53,483 nucleotides of DNA from Nocardia higoensis NBRC 100133 (GTDB lineage: Bacteria; Actinomycetota; Actinomycetes; Mycobacteriales; Mycobacteriaceae), in assembly GCF_000308595.1 (NCBI RefSeq), contig NZ_BAGA01000123.1, forward strand, positions 1-53,483. The letters are read 5' to 3'. A program made the position numbers and the translations under genes. Position 1 is the first letter of the stretch; the number at the start of each line of letters is the position of its first letter. Shown piece by piece: positions 44,546-53,405 of this stretch. The notes under the pieces are model-generated. The model saw only the letters and a list, made by a program, of their open reading frames with translations. It did not search any database and was not told the DNA's origin.

Positions 44546-46033
44546 ATGCCACAGCAGACCGCCGTCGTCGTTCTCGCCGCCGGAGCCGGGACGCGAATGC
44601 GGTCGAAGACCCCCAAAGTGCTGCATTCGCTTGCCGGTCGGAGCATGCTCGCCCACGCGCTGCATGCCGCGAACGAGATCGACCCGACCCACTTGATCAC
44701 CGTCGTCGGCCACGACCGCGAACAGGTCGGCGCGGCCGTCGCCGATGTCGCGGCCGAACTGGGCCGCGAGATCACCCCCGCCCTGCAGGAACAGCAGCTC
44801 GGCACCGGCCACGCCGTGCAGTGCGCGCTGCGTTCGCTGCCCGCCGATTTCACCGGTGACCTGCTGGTCACCTCGGCCGACGTGCCGCTGCTCGACGGTC
44901 ACACCCTGGGCGCGCTGCTCGACGAGCATCGCAGCTACCAGGAACGGTCCGCGGTCACGGTGCTGACCTTCGTCCCCGACGACCCGAACGGCTACGGCCG
45001 CATCGTGCGCGACGACGACGGCCAGGTGGTGGCGATCGTCGAACACGCCGACGCCACGCCCGAGCAGGCCGCGATCTGCGAGGTCAACTCCGGCGTCTAC
45101 GCCTTCGACGTGACCGTGCTGCGCACCATGATCGGCCGGCTGTCCACCGCCAATGCCCAGCACGAGCTCTACCTCACCGATGTGCTGAAGCTGGCCCACG
45201 AGGCGGGCCATCCGGTGCACGGCGCGCGGCTGGTCGACGCGGCCAAGGTCACCGGCGTCAACGACCGGGTGCAACTGGCCGAGGCCACCCGCAGGATGAA
45301 CCGCTACATCCTGGAACGCCACATGCGCGCCGGCGTCACCGTCGTCGACCCGGCCACCACCTGGGTCGACGCGGGCGTGCGGATCGGGCGCGATGCGGTA
45401 CTGCGGCCCGGGGTGCAGCTGCTCGGCAACACCGTCGTGGGCGAGGACGCCGAGGTCGGGCCGGACAGCACGCTGACCGATGTGGTGGTCGGCGACGGCG
45501 CCTCGGTGGTGCGCACGCACGGTTCCGGCGCGGCCATCGGTCCCGGCGCGAGCATCGGCCCGTTCGCGTACCTGCGGCCGGGCACCATCGTCGGCGAGGC
45601 CGGCAAACTCGGAGCATTCGTCGAGACCAAGAACGCCTCGATCGGCGCGCACTCCAAGGTCCCGCATCTGACCTACGTCGGCGACGCGACCATCGGCGAG
45701 CACAGCAACATCGGCGCGTCCAGCGTGTTCGTCAATTACGACGGGGTGAACAAACACCACACCGTGGTGGGCTCCCACGTGCGCACGGGCAGCGACACCA
45801 TGTTCGTCGCACCGGTGACCGTGGGTGACGGCGCCTATACGGCGGCAGGTACTGTACTGCGCAGGAACGTTCCGCCCGGGGCTCTGGCGGTGTCCGGCGG
45901 ACCGCAGAAGAATCTCGAGAACTGGGTGCCGCGGAACCGGCCGGGAACCGCGGCGGCGCTCGCGGCGGCTCGCGCCCTCGCGGCCGACGAGAAATCAAGT
46001 CAGGCAACAGAGCAAAAGGATGGCGAACAGTAG
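44546..46033 (+). CDS. glmU: Bifunctional N-acetylglucosamine-1-phosphate uridyltransferase/glucosamine-1-phosphate acetyltransferase
   Basis: A 495-residue enzyme making UDP-GlcNAc for peptidoglycan and mycothiol. The pyrophosphorylase domain (1-235) has L-A-A-G-A-G-T-R-M-R-S-K-T-P-K; G-Y-G-R-I-V binds UDP-GlcNAc. The C-terminal half is a left-handed beta helix of hexapeptide repeats (I-G-P-G-A-S, I-G-E-H-S-N) with the acetyltransferase block G-A-F-V-E-T-K-N and F-V-N-Y-D-G. A short polar tail ends the protein. GAGGGAG precedes the ATG. The stop overlaps the prs start by one base. Confidence 0.97.
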   Translation: MPQQTAVVVLAAGAGTRMRSKTPKVLHSLAGRSMLAHALHAANEIDPTHLITVVGHDREQVGAAVADVAAELGREITPALQEQQLGTGHAVQCALRSLPADFTGDLLVTSADVPLLDGHTLGALLDEHRSYQERSAVTVLTFVPDDPNGYGRIVRDDDGQVVAIVEHADATPEQAAICEVNSGVYAFDVTVLRTMIGRLSTANAQHELYLTDVLKLAHEAGHPVHGARLVDAAKVTGVNDRVQLAEATRRMNRYILERHMRAGVTVVDPATTWVDAGVRIGRDAVLRPGVQLLGNTVVGEDAEVGPDSTLTDVVVGDGASVVRTHGSGAAIGPGASIGPFAYLRPGTIVGEAGKLGAFVETKNASIGAHSKVPHLTYVGDATIGEHSNIGASSVFVNYDGVNKHHTVVGSHVRTGSDTMFVAPVTVGDGAYTAAGTVLRRNVPPGALAVSGGPQKNLENWVPRNRPGTAAALAAARALAADEKSSQATEQKDGEQ

Positions 46034-47013
46034 TGACCGCATCATGGATCGATAACCAGAAGAACCTGATGCTCTTCTCCGGACGTGCTCATCCCGAGCT
46101 CGCCGAGCAGGTCGCCAAGGAACTCGACGTCGCCGTCACCCCGCAGACCGCACGCGATTTCGCCAACGGTGAGACCTTCGTCCGCTTCGAGGAATCGGTG
46201 CGCGGCTCGGATGCCTTCGTCCTGCAGAGCTTCCCGGCCCCGGTGAACCAGCACCTGATGGAACAGCTCATCATGATCGACGCGCTCAAGCGCGGTTCGG
46301 CCAAGCGGATCACCGCGATTCTGCCGTTCTACCCCTACGGACGCCAGGACAAGAAGCACCGCGGCCGCGAGCCCATCTCCGCTCGCCTGGTCGCCGATCT
46401 GCTCAAGACCGCGGGCGCGGACCGCATCATCACCGTCGACCTGCACACCGACCAGATCCAGGGCTTCTTCGACGGCCCGGTCGACCACATGCACGCGCTG
46501 TTCCAGCTCTCCGAGCACGTGCGAGCCAACTACAGCCTGGACAACATCACCATCGTCTCCCCCGACGCGGGCCGGGTGAAGGTCGCCGAGAAGTGGGCCA
46601 ACGCTCTGGGCGGCGCGCCGGTGGCGTTCATCCACAAGACCCGCGACCCGCTGGTGCCCAACCAGGTGAAGTCGCACCGTCCGGTCGGTGACGTCGACGG
46701 CCGCACCTGCATCCTGATCGACGACATGATCGACACCGGCGGCACCATCGCCGAGGCCGTGCGCGTGCTGCGTGAGGCCGGCGCGGGTGACGTGGTCATC
46801 GCCGCCACCCACGGTGTGCTGTCGGCGCCCGCCGCCGAGCGCCTGGCCGCCTGCGGCGCCCGCGAGGTCGTGGTCACCAACACCCTGCCGATCACCGAGG
46901 ACAAGAAGTTCCCGCAGCTCACGGTGCTGACCATCGCGCCGCTGCTGGCTCGCACCATTCGCGAGGTCTTCGAGAACGGTTCGGTCACCGGGCTCTTCAA
47001 CGGCAACGCCTAG
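46033..47013 (+). CDS. prs: Ribose-phosphate pyrophosphokinase
   Basis: A 326-residue PRPP synthase. Flexible-loop and ATP region P-Y-G-R-Q-D-K-K-H-R-G-R-E-P; metal/ribose-5-P region V-D-L-H-T-D-Q-I-Q-G-F-F; PRPP loop C-I-L-I-D-D-M-I-D-T-G-G-T-I. PRPP feeds nucleotides, His, Trp and decaprenyl-phosphoryl-arabinose for the mycolyl cell wall. The GTG start overlaps the glmU TAG by one base (TAGTG), so the pair is an operon, as in M. tuberculosis (glmU-prsA). Confidence 0.97.
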   Translation: MTASWIDNQKNLMLFSGRAHPELAEQVAKELDVAVTPQTARDFANGETFVRFEESVRGSDAFVLQSFPAPVNQHLMEQLIMIDALKRGSAKRITAILPFYPYGRQDKKHRGREPISARLVADLLKTAGADRIITVDLHTDQIQGFFDGPVDHMHALFQLSEHVRANYSLDNITIVSPDAGRVKVAEKWANALGGAPVAFIHKTRDPLVPNQVKSHRPVGDVDGRTCILIDDMIDTGGTIAEAVRVLREAGAGDVVIAATHGVLSAPAAERLAACGAREVVVTNTLPITEDKKFPQLTVLTIAPLLARTIREVFENGSVTGLFNGNA

Positions 47014-47021
47014 TACTTCGA

Positions 47022-47066
47022 CGCGCGAAGGGCGGTCCCGGATCAACCGGGACCGCCCTTCGCGCG
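47022..47066 (+). terminator. Terminator of the glmU-prs operon
   Basis: A perfect 20-bp stem (arms 47022-47041 and 47047-47066, beginning CGCGCGAAGGGCGG) with loop ATCAA, 8 bp after the prs stop. TTCG follows. By symmetry it also serves the leftward gene ending at 47082. Confidence 0.92.
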
Positions 47067-47081
47067 TTCGCGCCTTCCATG

Positions 47082-47384
47082 TCAGCCGCAGAGTCCCGGC
47101 TCGCAGGGGCCCTGCGGCCCGGCGGACAGGGTGGACAGCGTGGCCATGATGAGGAACAGGACGGAGTAGGCGCCGTATGCGGCCGAGCCCGCTTCCGGAC
47201 CGACCTGGGGGATCTCGATGGGCAGCGAGCCCGAACCCGAGCCGCCTGCCGTGTCGCCGAGTTCCTGGACCGCGGTGCCGGTCATCGGTTCGAGGGGCAG
47301 CCCCGGGGCCGCGGTGGCCTGGCCCGCCACCACCGAAAGGGTGATCGCCGCCGCCGCGAGGCAGCTCGTCAAGGTTCGCCGCAC
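47082..47384 (-). CDS. Small secreted protein
   Basis: A 100-residue exported protein. GTG start (V-R-R-T-L-T-S) with GGAGGAAG upstream. Signal peptide cleaves after A-T-A (about 26), followed by A-P-G-L-P-L-E-P. The mature part has a G-S-G-S-G-S linker, a hydrophobic A-Y-G-A-Y-S-V-L-F-L-I segment and a C-terminal G-P-C-E-P-G-L-C-G with two cysteines. Family not recognised; similar short proteins are common in Nocardia. Convergent with prs. Confidence 0.72.
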   Translation of the reverse strand: MRRTLTSCLAAAAITLSVVAGQATAAPGLPLEPMTGTAVQELGDTAGGSGSGSLPIEIPQVGPEAGSAAYGAYSVLFLIMATLSTLSAGPQGPCEPGLCG

Positions 47385-47608
47385 AGTCTTCCTCCTGTCG
47401 CACGCCCCCATTTCCTGGGGCACCATTGATTGGGTAATCCGTTGCAGGACAACTATTTTCAATTCGCACACTATTGGCGAACAGGAGAGTACGCAAGCCG
47501 AGGGCCGATGGATCGGGCCGGTCCGGCGTGCGCGATGTCCGAGGTGCGTGGTACGCATTGCTGTCAACGGCCGATCGCACTGTCACCGGCCGAGAAGGGG
47601 GGAACATC

Positions 47609-48322
47609 GTGACGACACCGGAGGATCGTCGGCCGGGGATCGATCTCGGGAAAGCCGGGTCGGACCCGGCCCAGGCAGACCCGACCCTGCTCGCACAGCC
47701 GACCGGTTCACCGATGCCGGAGGCGCCCGCGGCAGGGTTCGGCGGAGTCGCGGATCAGGTGCCGGGGACGCCGCCGTCGGCCTACCCCTCGTATCCCTCC
47801 TACCCTTCGTATCCCGCCCAGCCGGCGCCGCCCGGACAGCAGGCGGCGTACGGCTCGCCATCCGGTTACGGCCCGCCCCCCGGGTATCCCTCGCAGCCGG
47901 GATACGCCGCGCAGCCGCCGTACGCCGCACCGCCCCCGCTGTCCGGGAATCCGTATCCGCCGCAGGGTGGGTTCGCGCCCGCGCCCGCACCGGGGCAGTA
48001 CGGTGCGCCCTACCCCGGCGCCTACGTTCCGCCGCCGGTCTACAGCCCGCCCGGCGCACCGACCCCGCACGGCTACGTGGAGTCGCAGACCCCGATCTTC
48101 TCGATCATCAGTTTCTCGCTCGCGGCCGCGAGTGTGCTGGCGATTCTGATGCTCTGCGGCTTCCCCGCGCTGCTGACCGCGCCCGCCGGAGTCGTGCTCG
48201 GGATCATCGGGCACAACAAGCAGGAGTCGCTCGGCATCGGCGCCGCGATCACCAACGGCGTCATCCTGGCGCTGGTGCTGCTGGTGATCCTGTTCGTGGC
48301 CGGCGCGTTCTGGTCCGTCTGA
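47609..48322 (+). CDS. Pro/Tyr/Gly-rich DUF4190-like membrane protein (paralogue 1)
   Basis: A 237-residue protein. Residues 50-155 are low complexity, with three Y-P-S in a row and many P-P and Y-G/P-G. Two membrane helices follow (S-I-I-S-F-S-L-A-A-A-S-V, I-L-A-L-V-L-L-V-I-L-F) separated by G-V-V-L-G-I-I-G-H-N-K-Q-E-S-L-G-I-G, the DUF4190-like loop. Start GTG with AAGGGGGG upstream. The second paralogue follows 201 bp later. Function unknown; similar tails help cell-pole or envelope recruitment (inference). Confidence 0.85.
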   Translation: MTTPEDRRPGIDLGKAGSDPAQADPTLLAQPTGSPMPEAPAAGFGGVADQVPGTPPSAYPSYPSYPSYPAQPAPPGQQAAYGSPSGYGPPPGYPSQPGYAAQPPYAAPPPLSGNPYPPQGGFAPAPAPGQYGAPYPGAYVPPPVYSPPGAPTPHGYVESQTPIFSIISFSLAAASVLAILMLCGFPALLTAPAGVVLGIIGHNKQESLGIGAAITNGVILALVLLVILFVAGAFWSV

Positions 48323-48403
48323 GGCGCTCGGTCCCGGTGACGAAACCCCGAGGTCACCTCCCGGATCCGGGGGCGCGTCGGGGTCGATACTGGTTCGAGC
48401 CTC

Positions 48404-48420
48404 GCCCGCCGTCGGCGGGC
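48404..48420 (+). terminator. Possible terminator between the DUF4190-like paralogues
   Basis: GCCCGCC-GTC-GGCGGGC, a 7-bp perfect GC stem about 80 bp after the first paralogue's stop. No T tract. The gap also contains repeated CCGG words. Confidence 0.4.
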
Positions 48421-48523
48421 CGGTCTCGCCGGACTCGCCGGTCGATCCGGCCGGTCCTGATAGAGACGCGGCCGAGGTGGTACTCCAAGCCTTGGTGATG
48501 CCGACACGACCAGGAGAGCGTCC

Positions 48524-49264
48524 ATGAGCGATCCGAAGAACCCCGAGGACCCGAGCGACCCGGGCACCGGTGCGACGCCATCGGAGGACGAGCCGACGCC
48601 GCCGTCGTTGTCGAAGGAAGCCGGAGGTTCGTCGCCGTCGCCGGGCGGGACACCGCGGTCCGGGGAACCTCCGTCCGGCGGTGCTCCCGGGGGCACACCG
48701 CCGCCCTCCGAGTCGGGAGCGACCACCGGCAGGCCGAGTTGGGGGGAGCCGCACGAGACCACCGCTTATCCGGGCGAACCCGGATACCCGAACCAACCGC
48801 CGCCGTACGGGGGGTACGAGCCGGGGCCCTATCCCGGCCAGGGGCAGCCGCCCTATCCCGGCCAGGGGCAATCGCCCTATCCGGGCGCGGGACAACCACC
48901 GTATCCGGGAGCCGGTCCGGGCTATCCGGGCGCGCAGCAGGAGCCCTACCCGGGTGCGGGACAGGGCGGGTATCCGGGACAAGGCGGGTATCCGGGATAT
49001 CCTCCCCGGTACGAGCCGTTCGACGACGCACAGCGGGAACGGCAGGGCCCGCAGGTCATGTCGATCATCGGGTTCGTCTGCGCGGTGGTCGCGCTGTTCT
49101 TCTGCCCGATCCTGTTCGGGCCGGTCGGCATCGTGCTCGGCGTGGTCGGGCACAACAGCGGCGAGTCGCTGGGCAAGTGGGCCGCGATCGTGTCCGCGCT
49201 GGCGTTGGTCGTCGGCCTGCTGTTGGGGCTGGCGTTCTACAACTCCGACATCGTGCCCTCCTAG
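48524..49264 (+). CDS. Pro/Gly/Tyr-rich DUF4190-like membrane protein (paralogue 2)
   Basis: A 246-residue protein. An acidic Ser/Pro/Gly-rich N-terminus (1-75) precedes near-perfect heptads P-Y-P-G-Q-G-Q and P-Y-P-G-A-G-Q (about 100-160), also visible as DNA repeats at about 48826-48980. Two membrane helices flank the loop V-L-G-V-V-G-H-N-S-G-E-S-L-G-K-W, homologous to paralogue 1. AGGAGAG precedes the ATG. Function unknown. Confidence 0.85.
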   Translation: MSDPKNPEDPSDPGTGATPSEDEPTPPSLSKEAGGSSPSPGGTPRSGEPPSGGAPGGTPPPSESGATTGRPSWGEPHETTAYPGEPGYPNQPPPYGGYEPGPYPGQGQPPYPGQGQSPYPGAGQPPYPGAGPGYPGAQQEPYPGAGQGGYPGQGGYPGYPPRYEPFDDAQRERQGPQVMSIIGFVCAVVALFFCPILFGPVGIVLGVVGHNSGESLGKWAAIVSALALVVGLLLGLAFYNSDIVPS

Positions 49265-49380
49265 CACCGACCTCGTGCCCCGGGTGTACCAGGCATCGTG
49301 CCCGCGCGGCATGATCGCTCGCCGTGCCCGGACCGTCCCGGTCGCCCGCACCGAGCGGGGTCGGTCGTAGGGTCTGGGAC

Positions 49381-50025
49381 ATGGCTGGATTCGGTGGCTT
49401 CCCGCTCGCGGGCCTGGACCTGTACGAAGACCTCGAGGTCGACAACTCGAAGACGTTCTGGACCGCGCACAAGCACGTCTACGAGCAGGCCGTCCGCGAC
49501 CCCATGCAGGCGCTGACGGCCGAGCTGGAAGCCGAGTTCGGGACGGCCAAGATCTTCCGTCCTTACCGCGACGTGCGTTTCGCCAAGGACAAGTCACCGT
49601 ACAAGACCCATCAGGGCGCGGTGGCGGGAACCGCGCCCGGCGTGGGCTGGTACGTGCAGATCGGCGCGGCGGGACTGTTCGTCAGCGGCGGCTTCTACCG
49701 CGGCTCCGCCGAACAGCTCGCGCAGTTCCGGCGGACCGTCGACGACGACATCCGCGGCCCGGAACTGGAAGCGATCCTCGGATCACTCACCGGCGCGGGC
49801 TTCTCCCTCGGCGGCGAGACGCTGAAGACCAAGCCCAAGGGTTACGCCGCCGACCATCCGCGCATCGCCCTGCTCCGGCACAAATCGCTGACCTGCTCGC
49901 GCCACTTCGGTGCACCGGAGTGGCTGCCCACCCCCGAGACCGCCGACCACGTGCGTCAGGCCTGGTCGGCTCTGCGCCCGCTGGTGGAGTGGTTGACCGC
50001 CGTGGTCGGTCCGGCCAACGCCTGA
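49381..50025 (+). CDS. DUF2461 domain protein
   Basis: A 214-residue soluble protein. Family blocks: F-P-L-A-G-L-D-L-Y-E-D-L-E-V-D-N-S-K-T-F-W, I-F-R-P-Y-R-D-V-R-F-A-K-D-K-S-P-Y-K-T-H and G-G-F-Y-R-G-S. Conserved Arg/Lys/His suggest a phosphate-type ligand, but function is not known. ATG 49381 has no strong ribosome binding site (GGGTCTGGGAC upstream). Convergent with egtD, 18 bp apart. Confidence 0.92.
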   Translation: MAGFGGFPLAGLDLYEDLEVDNSKTFWTAHKHVYEQAVRDPMQALTAELEAEFGTAKIFRPYRDVRFAKDKSPYKTHQGAVAGTAPGVGWYVQIGAAGLFVSGGFYRGSAEQLAQFRRTVDDDIRGPELEAILGSLTGAGFSLGGETLKTKPKGYAADHPRIALLRHKSLTCSRHFGAPEWLPTPETADHVRQAWSALRPLVEWLTAVVGPANA

Positions 50026-50043
50026 ACCGGCACGACCTGCGCG

Positions 50044-51033
50044 TCACCCGCGCCGGGTGCCGTTCCGCCGGGTGGCGAGTACCAGGGCGAAGCGGTCGTC
50101 GGGATCGGTCCACACCTGTTCGACGGCGAAACCGGATTCGGCGAGTTCCGCGCTGAGCCCGTCGACGCGGAATTTGGCGGAGATCTCGGTGCGCATCTGC
50201 TCGCCGCGCGCGAAATCGACGGTCAGGTCGAGGTCGGCGACGGTGATCGTCATGTCCTCGAGCGCTGCCAGCCGCATCTCGATCCACTCGTTCTCGGCGT
50301 CCCATATCGCGACGTGCTCGAACTTCTCCGGAGCGAAGTCGGCGCGCAGACGGCGGTTGAGCACGTGCAGCACATTGCGGTTGAAGGCGGCGGTCACGCC
50401 CTGGGCATCGTCGTAGGCGGGCACGAGCACGGCGGGATCGATCACCAGACCGGCGCCGAGCAGCAGACGCTCGCCTGGTTCGAGCACGTCGCGGATGCCG
50501 GTCAGGAAGTCGCGGCGCTCGGCGGGGACGAGATTGCCGATGGTGCCGCCGAGGAAGGCGATCATCCGACGGCCGCCGCGCGGCAGGGCCGCCAGGGTGT
50601 CGGTGAAGTCGCTGACCACGCCGTGCACGGTCAGGCCGGGGAACTCCGCCGCCACGTCGGCCGCGGCCGCGCGCAACGCCGCCGAGGAGACGTCCTGCGG
50701 CACATAGGTGTGCAGCGGCCCGTGCTCGGTCAGCGCGCTCAGCAACAGCCTGGTCTTGGCGGCCGAACCGGCCCCCAGTTCCACCAGCATCTCGGCCTGC
50801 GCGAGCCGCGCGATCTCGCCGACGACCCGCCGCAGCAACGCCCGCTCGGTGCGGGTCGGGTAATACTCGGGCAGCGCCGTGATCTGCTCGAACAGCTCGC
50901 TGCCGCGGGCGTCGTAGAACCACTTGGGCGGCAGGCATTTCGGCTCGGCGGTGAGCCCGCGCCGGGCATCGGCGCGCAGGGCCGAGGTGAGGTCGGCGTC
51001 GGTGAGGTGCACTTCCAGGGTCGGAGCGGTCAT
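50044..51033 (-). CDS. egtD: L-histidine N-alpha-methyltransferase
   Basis: A 329-residue SAM enzyme trimethylating histidine to hercynine, the committed step to ergothioneine. It has the EgtD fold: P-K-W-F-Y-D-A-R-G-S-E-L-F-E-Q-I-T near the N-terminus, V-E-L-G-A-G-S-A-A-K-T-R (SAM), F-L-G-G-T-I-G-N, and the histidine-binding A-F-N-R-N-V-L. Last gene of the egt operon here; its ATG overlaps the egtC stop by 4 bases. Confidence 0.96.
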   Translation of the reverse strand: MTAPTLEVHLTDADLTSALRADARRGLTAEPKCLPPKWFYDARGSELFEQITALPEYYPTRTERALLRRVVGEIARLAQAEMLVELGAGSAAKTRLLLSALTEHGPLHTYVPQDVSSAALRAAAADVAAEFPGLTVHGVVSDFTDTLAALPRGGRRMIAFLGGTIGNLVPAERRDFLTGIRDVLEPGERLLLGAGLVIDPAVLVPAYDDAQGVTAAFNRNVLHVLNRRLRADFAPEKFEHVAIWDAENEWIEMRLAALEDMTITVADLDLTVDFARGEQMRTEISAKFRVDGLSAELAESGFAVEQVWTDPDDRFALVLATRRNGTRRG

Positions 51034-51902
51034 GCGTTCGGCCTTTCGGTGTGCGCGGCGTCGGCTGCCTGGCCGGAGGTGGCCGGGGCGGGATGCACGA
51101 TGAGCGGGTCGACGGCGAGGCGGCCCGGCTCGGCCTGGACGAGGCAGCGGTCCGGGATCCGCTGCCAGCGCGGGTCGTCGTCGTAGGGCTCCGAGGACAG
51201 GATCGCGACGTCATCGGTGACCAGGGCGGCGAGTGAATGGTGGACGGTGGTGGCCAGCAGCCGGGAACCGTCGCACAGCAGCAGGTTGAGGCGGGCCTCG
51301 GGGGCGTGGTCGAGCACGGCGCAGGTGAACAGGCGCAGCGCGGCGGCCGGGTTCTCGCCGTAGCCGCCGGACTCGGCCGAGGTGATGAGCGTGCCGAGCA
51401 GCACCCACAGTGCCGCGGCGTCGGTGGGCGCTTCGGCGTCGAGGAGCCGGGCGCTCTGGAACAACTTGTTCTGACCGACGCGGGTGGCGGCCGCGTCGAG
51501 GTTCGCGCCGACCGCGGTGAGCGTGTGCTGCCAGTCCGGCACCCTGCCGTTGTGACTGGCCGCCCACCGGCCGGTGGTGAACGGCGCACAGGCAGTGCGC
51601 TCGATGGGCATGCCGACCGTGGCCGAGCGGACCGAGCCGAGCACGGCGGTGGACTCCAACTGCCCGAGCACCTCGGTGACCGCCGGGTCGCTCCAGATCG
51701 GTTCGCGATTGCGGTAGCGGCTCACCCGCGGGCCGTCCGGCCCTGCCCGCCACCAGGCGGCGCCGAACCCGTCGGCGTTGATCGTGCCGCCCCCGCGCAT
51801 CTCGCGCGGCGCCCAGGACTGCCGGTACAGCGAATGCGGGCCGCGGGTGAGCAGTTCCCCCACCGCCACCGGCGTGCCGACGTAGCCGAGATGGCGGCAC
51901 AT
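51030..51902 (-). CDS. egtC: Gamma-glutamyl hercynylcysteine S-oxide amidohydrolase
   Basis: A 290-residue class II glutamine amidotransferase-like Ntn hydrolase. The nucleophile is Cys2 (M-C-R-H-L-G-Y), exposed after Met removal; G-T-I-N-A-D-G-F-G-A-A-W-W and S-H-N-G-R are the other active-site blocks. It removes the glutamyl group from the EgtB product. Start overlaps the egtB stop by one base (TGATG). Confidence 0.95.
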   Translation of the reverse strand: MCRHLGYVGTPVAVGELLTRGPHSLYRQSWAPREMRGGGTINADGFGAAWWRAGPDGPRVSRYRNREPIWSDPAVTEVLGQLESTAVLGSVRSATVGMPIERTACAPFTTGRWAASHNGRVPDWQHTLTAVGANLDAAATRVGQNKLFQSARLLDAEAPTDAAALWVLLGTLITSAESGGYGENPAAALRLFTCAVLDHAPEARLNLLLCDGSRLLATTVHHSLAALVTDDVAILSSEPYDDDPRWQRIPDRCLVQAEPGRLAVDPLIVHPAPATSGQAADAAHTERPNA

Positions 51903-53314
51903 CAGCGCTCGTCCGCTCGCAGGTCGCGCGCCAGCCGGAAGCCGGCGAAGATCTGCCTGCGGATCGGGTGATCCCAGTTGCGGAAGGTGCCGCGGCAGGC
52001 GACCTGATCGGTACCGAACGACCCGCCGCGCAGTACCCGGTAATCGCCGCCGAAGAAGACCTCGGAGTACTCCCGGTACGGGAACGCGCGAAAGCCCGGA
52101 TAGGCCTCGAAGCCCGAGGACGTCCACTCCCAGACGTCGCCGATCATCTGGTGCGCGCCGCTCGGTGACGCCCCCGCCGGATAGGCGCCGACCTCGGCGG
52201 GCTCCAGATGCCGTTGTCCCAGATTGGCTTTCGACTCGTCCGGGTCGGCTTCGCCCCACGGGTAGCGGCGGGACGTCCCGGTCACCGGGTCGAAGCGGGC
52301 CGCCTTCTCCCACTCGGTCTCGGTCGGCAGCCGCTTGCCCGCCCAGCGCGCGAAGGCCTCGGCCTCGAACCAGCACACGTGCACCACCGGCTGCCGGGGC
52401 CGCAGCGGCGTCATCGCGCCGAAGACCCGGCGCCACCACCGGCCGTCGGCGTCGCGCTCCCAGAACTGCGGGGCGGTCAGGCCCGCGCTGGTCCGGTGCT
52501 CCCAGCCGCGCTCGGACCACAGCTCCGGGCGCCGGTAACCGCCGTCGTCGACGAAGGCGAGGTACTGCTCGTTGGTGACCGGCGCGGCGTCGATGGCGAA
52601 GGCGGGCACGTGCACCGGGTGCGCGGGCCGCTCGTTGTCCAGCGCCCACGGGTCCGCCGAGGTACCCATGAGGAATTCGCCGCCGGGCACGACCACCTCG
52701 CCCGCGACGCGGGCCCGCGCCGCGGGGGCGGGCGGCGCGGCGAGCACCGGCTCACCCACCCGCAACTGGTGCGTGGCCAGCATCGTCTCGTCGTGCTGCT
52801 GCTCGTGCTGGGCGATCATGCCGAAGGCGAACCCGCCCTCGACCAGCGGGCCGCCACCGAGCGGATTGCGCTCCAGCACGTCCCAGACCTTCTCGCGCAC
52901 CGTGCCGACATAGCCGCGCGCCTGGGCGGGATCGAGCAGCGGCAGCGCCGGGCGGTTCGCGCGGGCGTGCTTGAACGCGTCGTACAGCTCGTCGATATCG
53001 GCGCGCACAGGCTCTCGGCCGCCCACGTCGCGGACGAGCCACAGCTCCTCCTGGTTGCCGATGTGCGCGAGATCCCACACCAGCGGGCTCATCAACGGGG
53101 AGTGCTGGGCGATCAGGTCGCCGTTGTCGACGGCGTCGGTGAGCGCGGCGGTGCGGGCCCGGGCGGTCGTCAGAACCTCGGCGATCCGCGCGCGCAGTCG
53201 TTCGGCGCCGGCGTGATCCGGCGCGGCGGAGGCGCTCGCCGCAGCGGTGGCGCTCGCCGGAGGCGGCGCGGTGGACGGGGTCCGGTCGCCGGTGGCGTCG
53301 AGGGGGTCGGTCAC
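51902..53314 (-). CDS. egtB: Hercynine oxygenase (gamma-glutamyl hercynylcysteine S-oxide synthase)
   Basis: A 470-residue non-haem iron sulfoxide synthase joining gamma-glutamylcysteine to hercynine. The DinB-like N-terminal half holds the iron histidines: D-L-A-H-I-G-N-Q-E-E and H-E-Q-Q-H-D-E. The C-terminal half is an FGE-sulfatase-like domain with V-C-W-F-E-A-E-A-F and G-D-V-W-E-W-T-S-S-G-F. The EgtA-EgtC context indicates the mycobacterial type using gamma-Glu-Cys. Starts at one of two GTGs (53314 or 53320) behind GGGAG; the first 40 residues are Ala/Pro/Thr-rich. Confidence 0.95.
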   Translation of the reverse strand: MTDPLDATGDRTPSTAPPPASATAAASASAAPDHAGAERLRARIAEVLTTARARTAALTDAVDNGDLIAQHSPLMSPLVWDLAHIGNQEELWLVRDVGGREPVRADIDELYDAFKHARANRPALPLLDPAQARGYVGTVREKVWDVLERNPLGGGPLVEGGFAFGMIAQHEQQHDETMLATHQLRVGEPVLAAPPAPAARARVAGEVVVPGGEFLMGTSADPWALDNERPAHPVHVPAFAIDAAPVTNEQYLAFVDDGGYRRPELWSERGWEHRTSAGLTAPQFWERDADGRWWRRVFGAMTPLRPRQPVVHVCWFEAEAFARWAGKRLPTETEWEKAARFDPVTGTSRRYPWGEADPDESKANLGQRHLEPAEVGAYPAGASPSGAHQMIGDVWEWTSSGFEAYPGFRAFPYREYSEVFFGGDYRVLRGGSFGTDQVACRGTFRNWDHPIRRQIFAGFRLARDLRADER

Positions 53315-53405
53315 GTTCACGTTCTCCCGGTGGGCTGGTGGGCGAGCGCTGGAACGGGCTCGCGCAGGGACATGGCGGTGGGGCGCCCGGACGGGCGAGC
53401 GAGCC

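Noticed and set aside
48826..48990. Short regular DNA repeats considered as a CRISPR array
   Set aside because: They are in-frame codons for P-Y-P-G-Q-G-Q-type peptide repeats inside a gene, without unique spacers.
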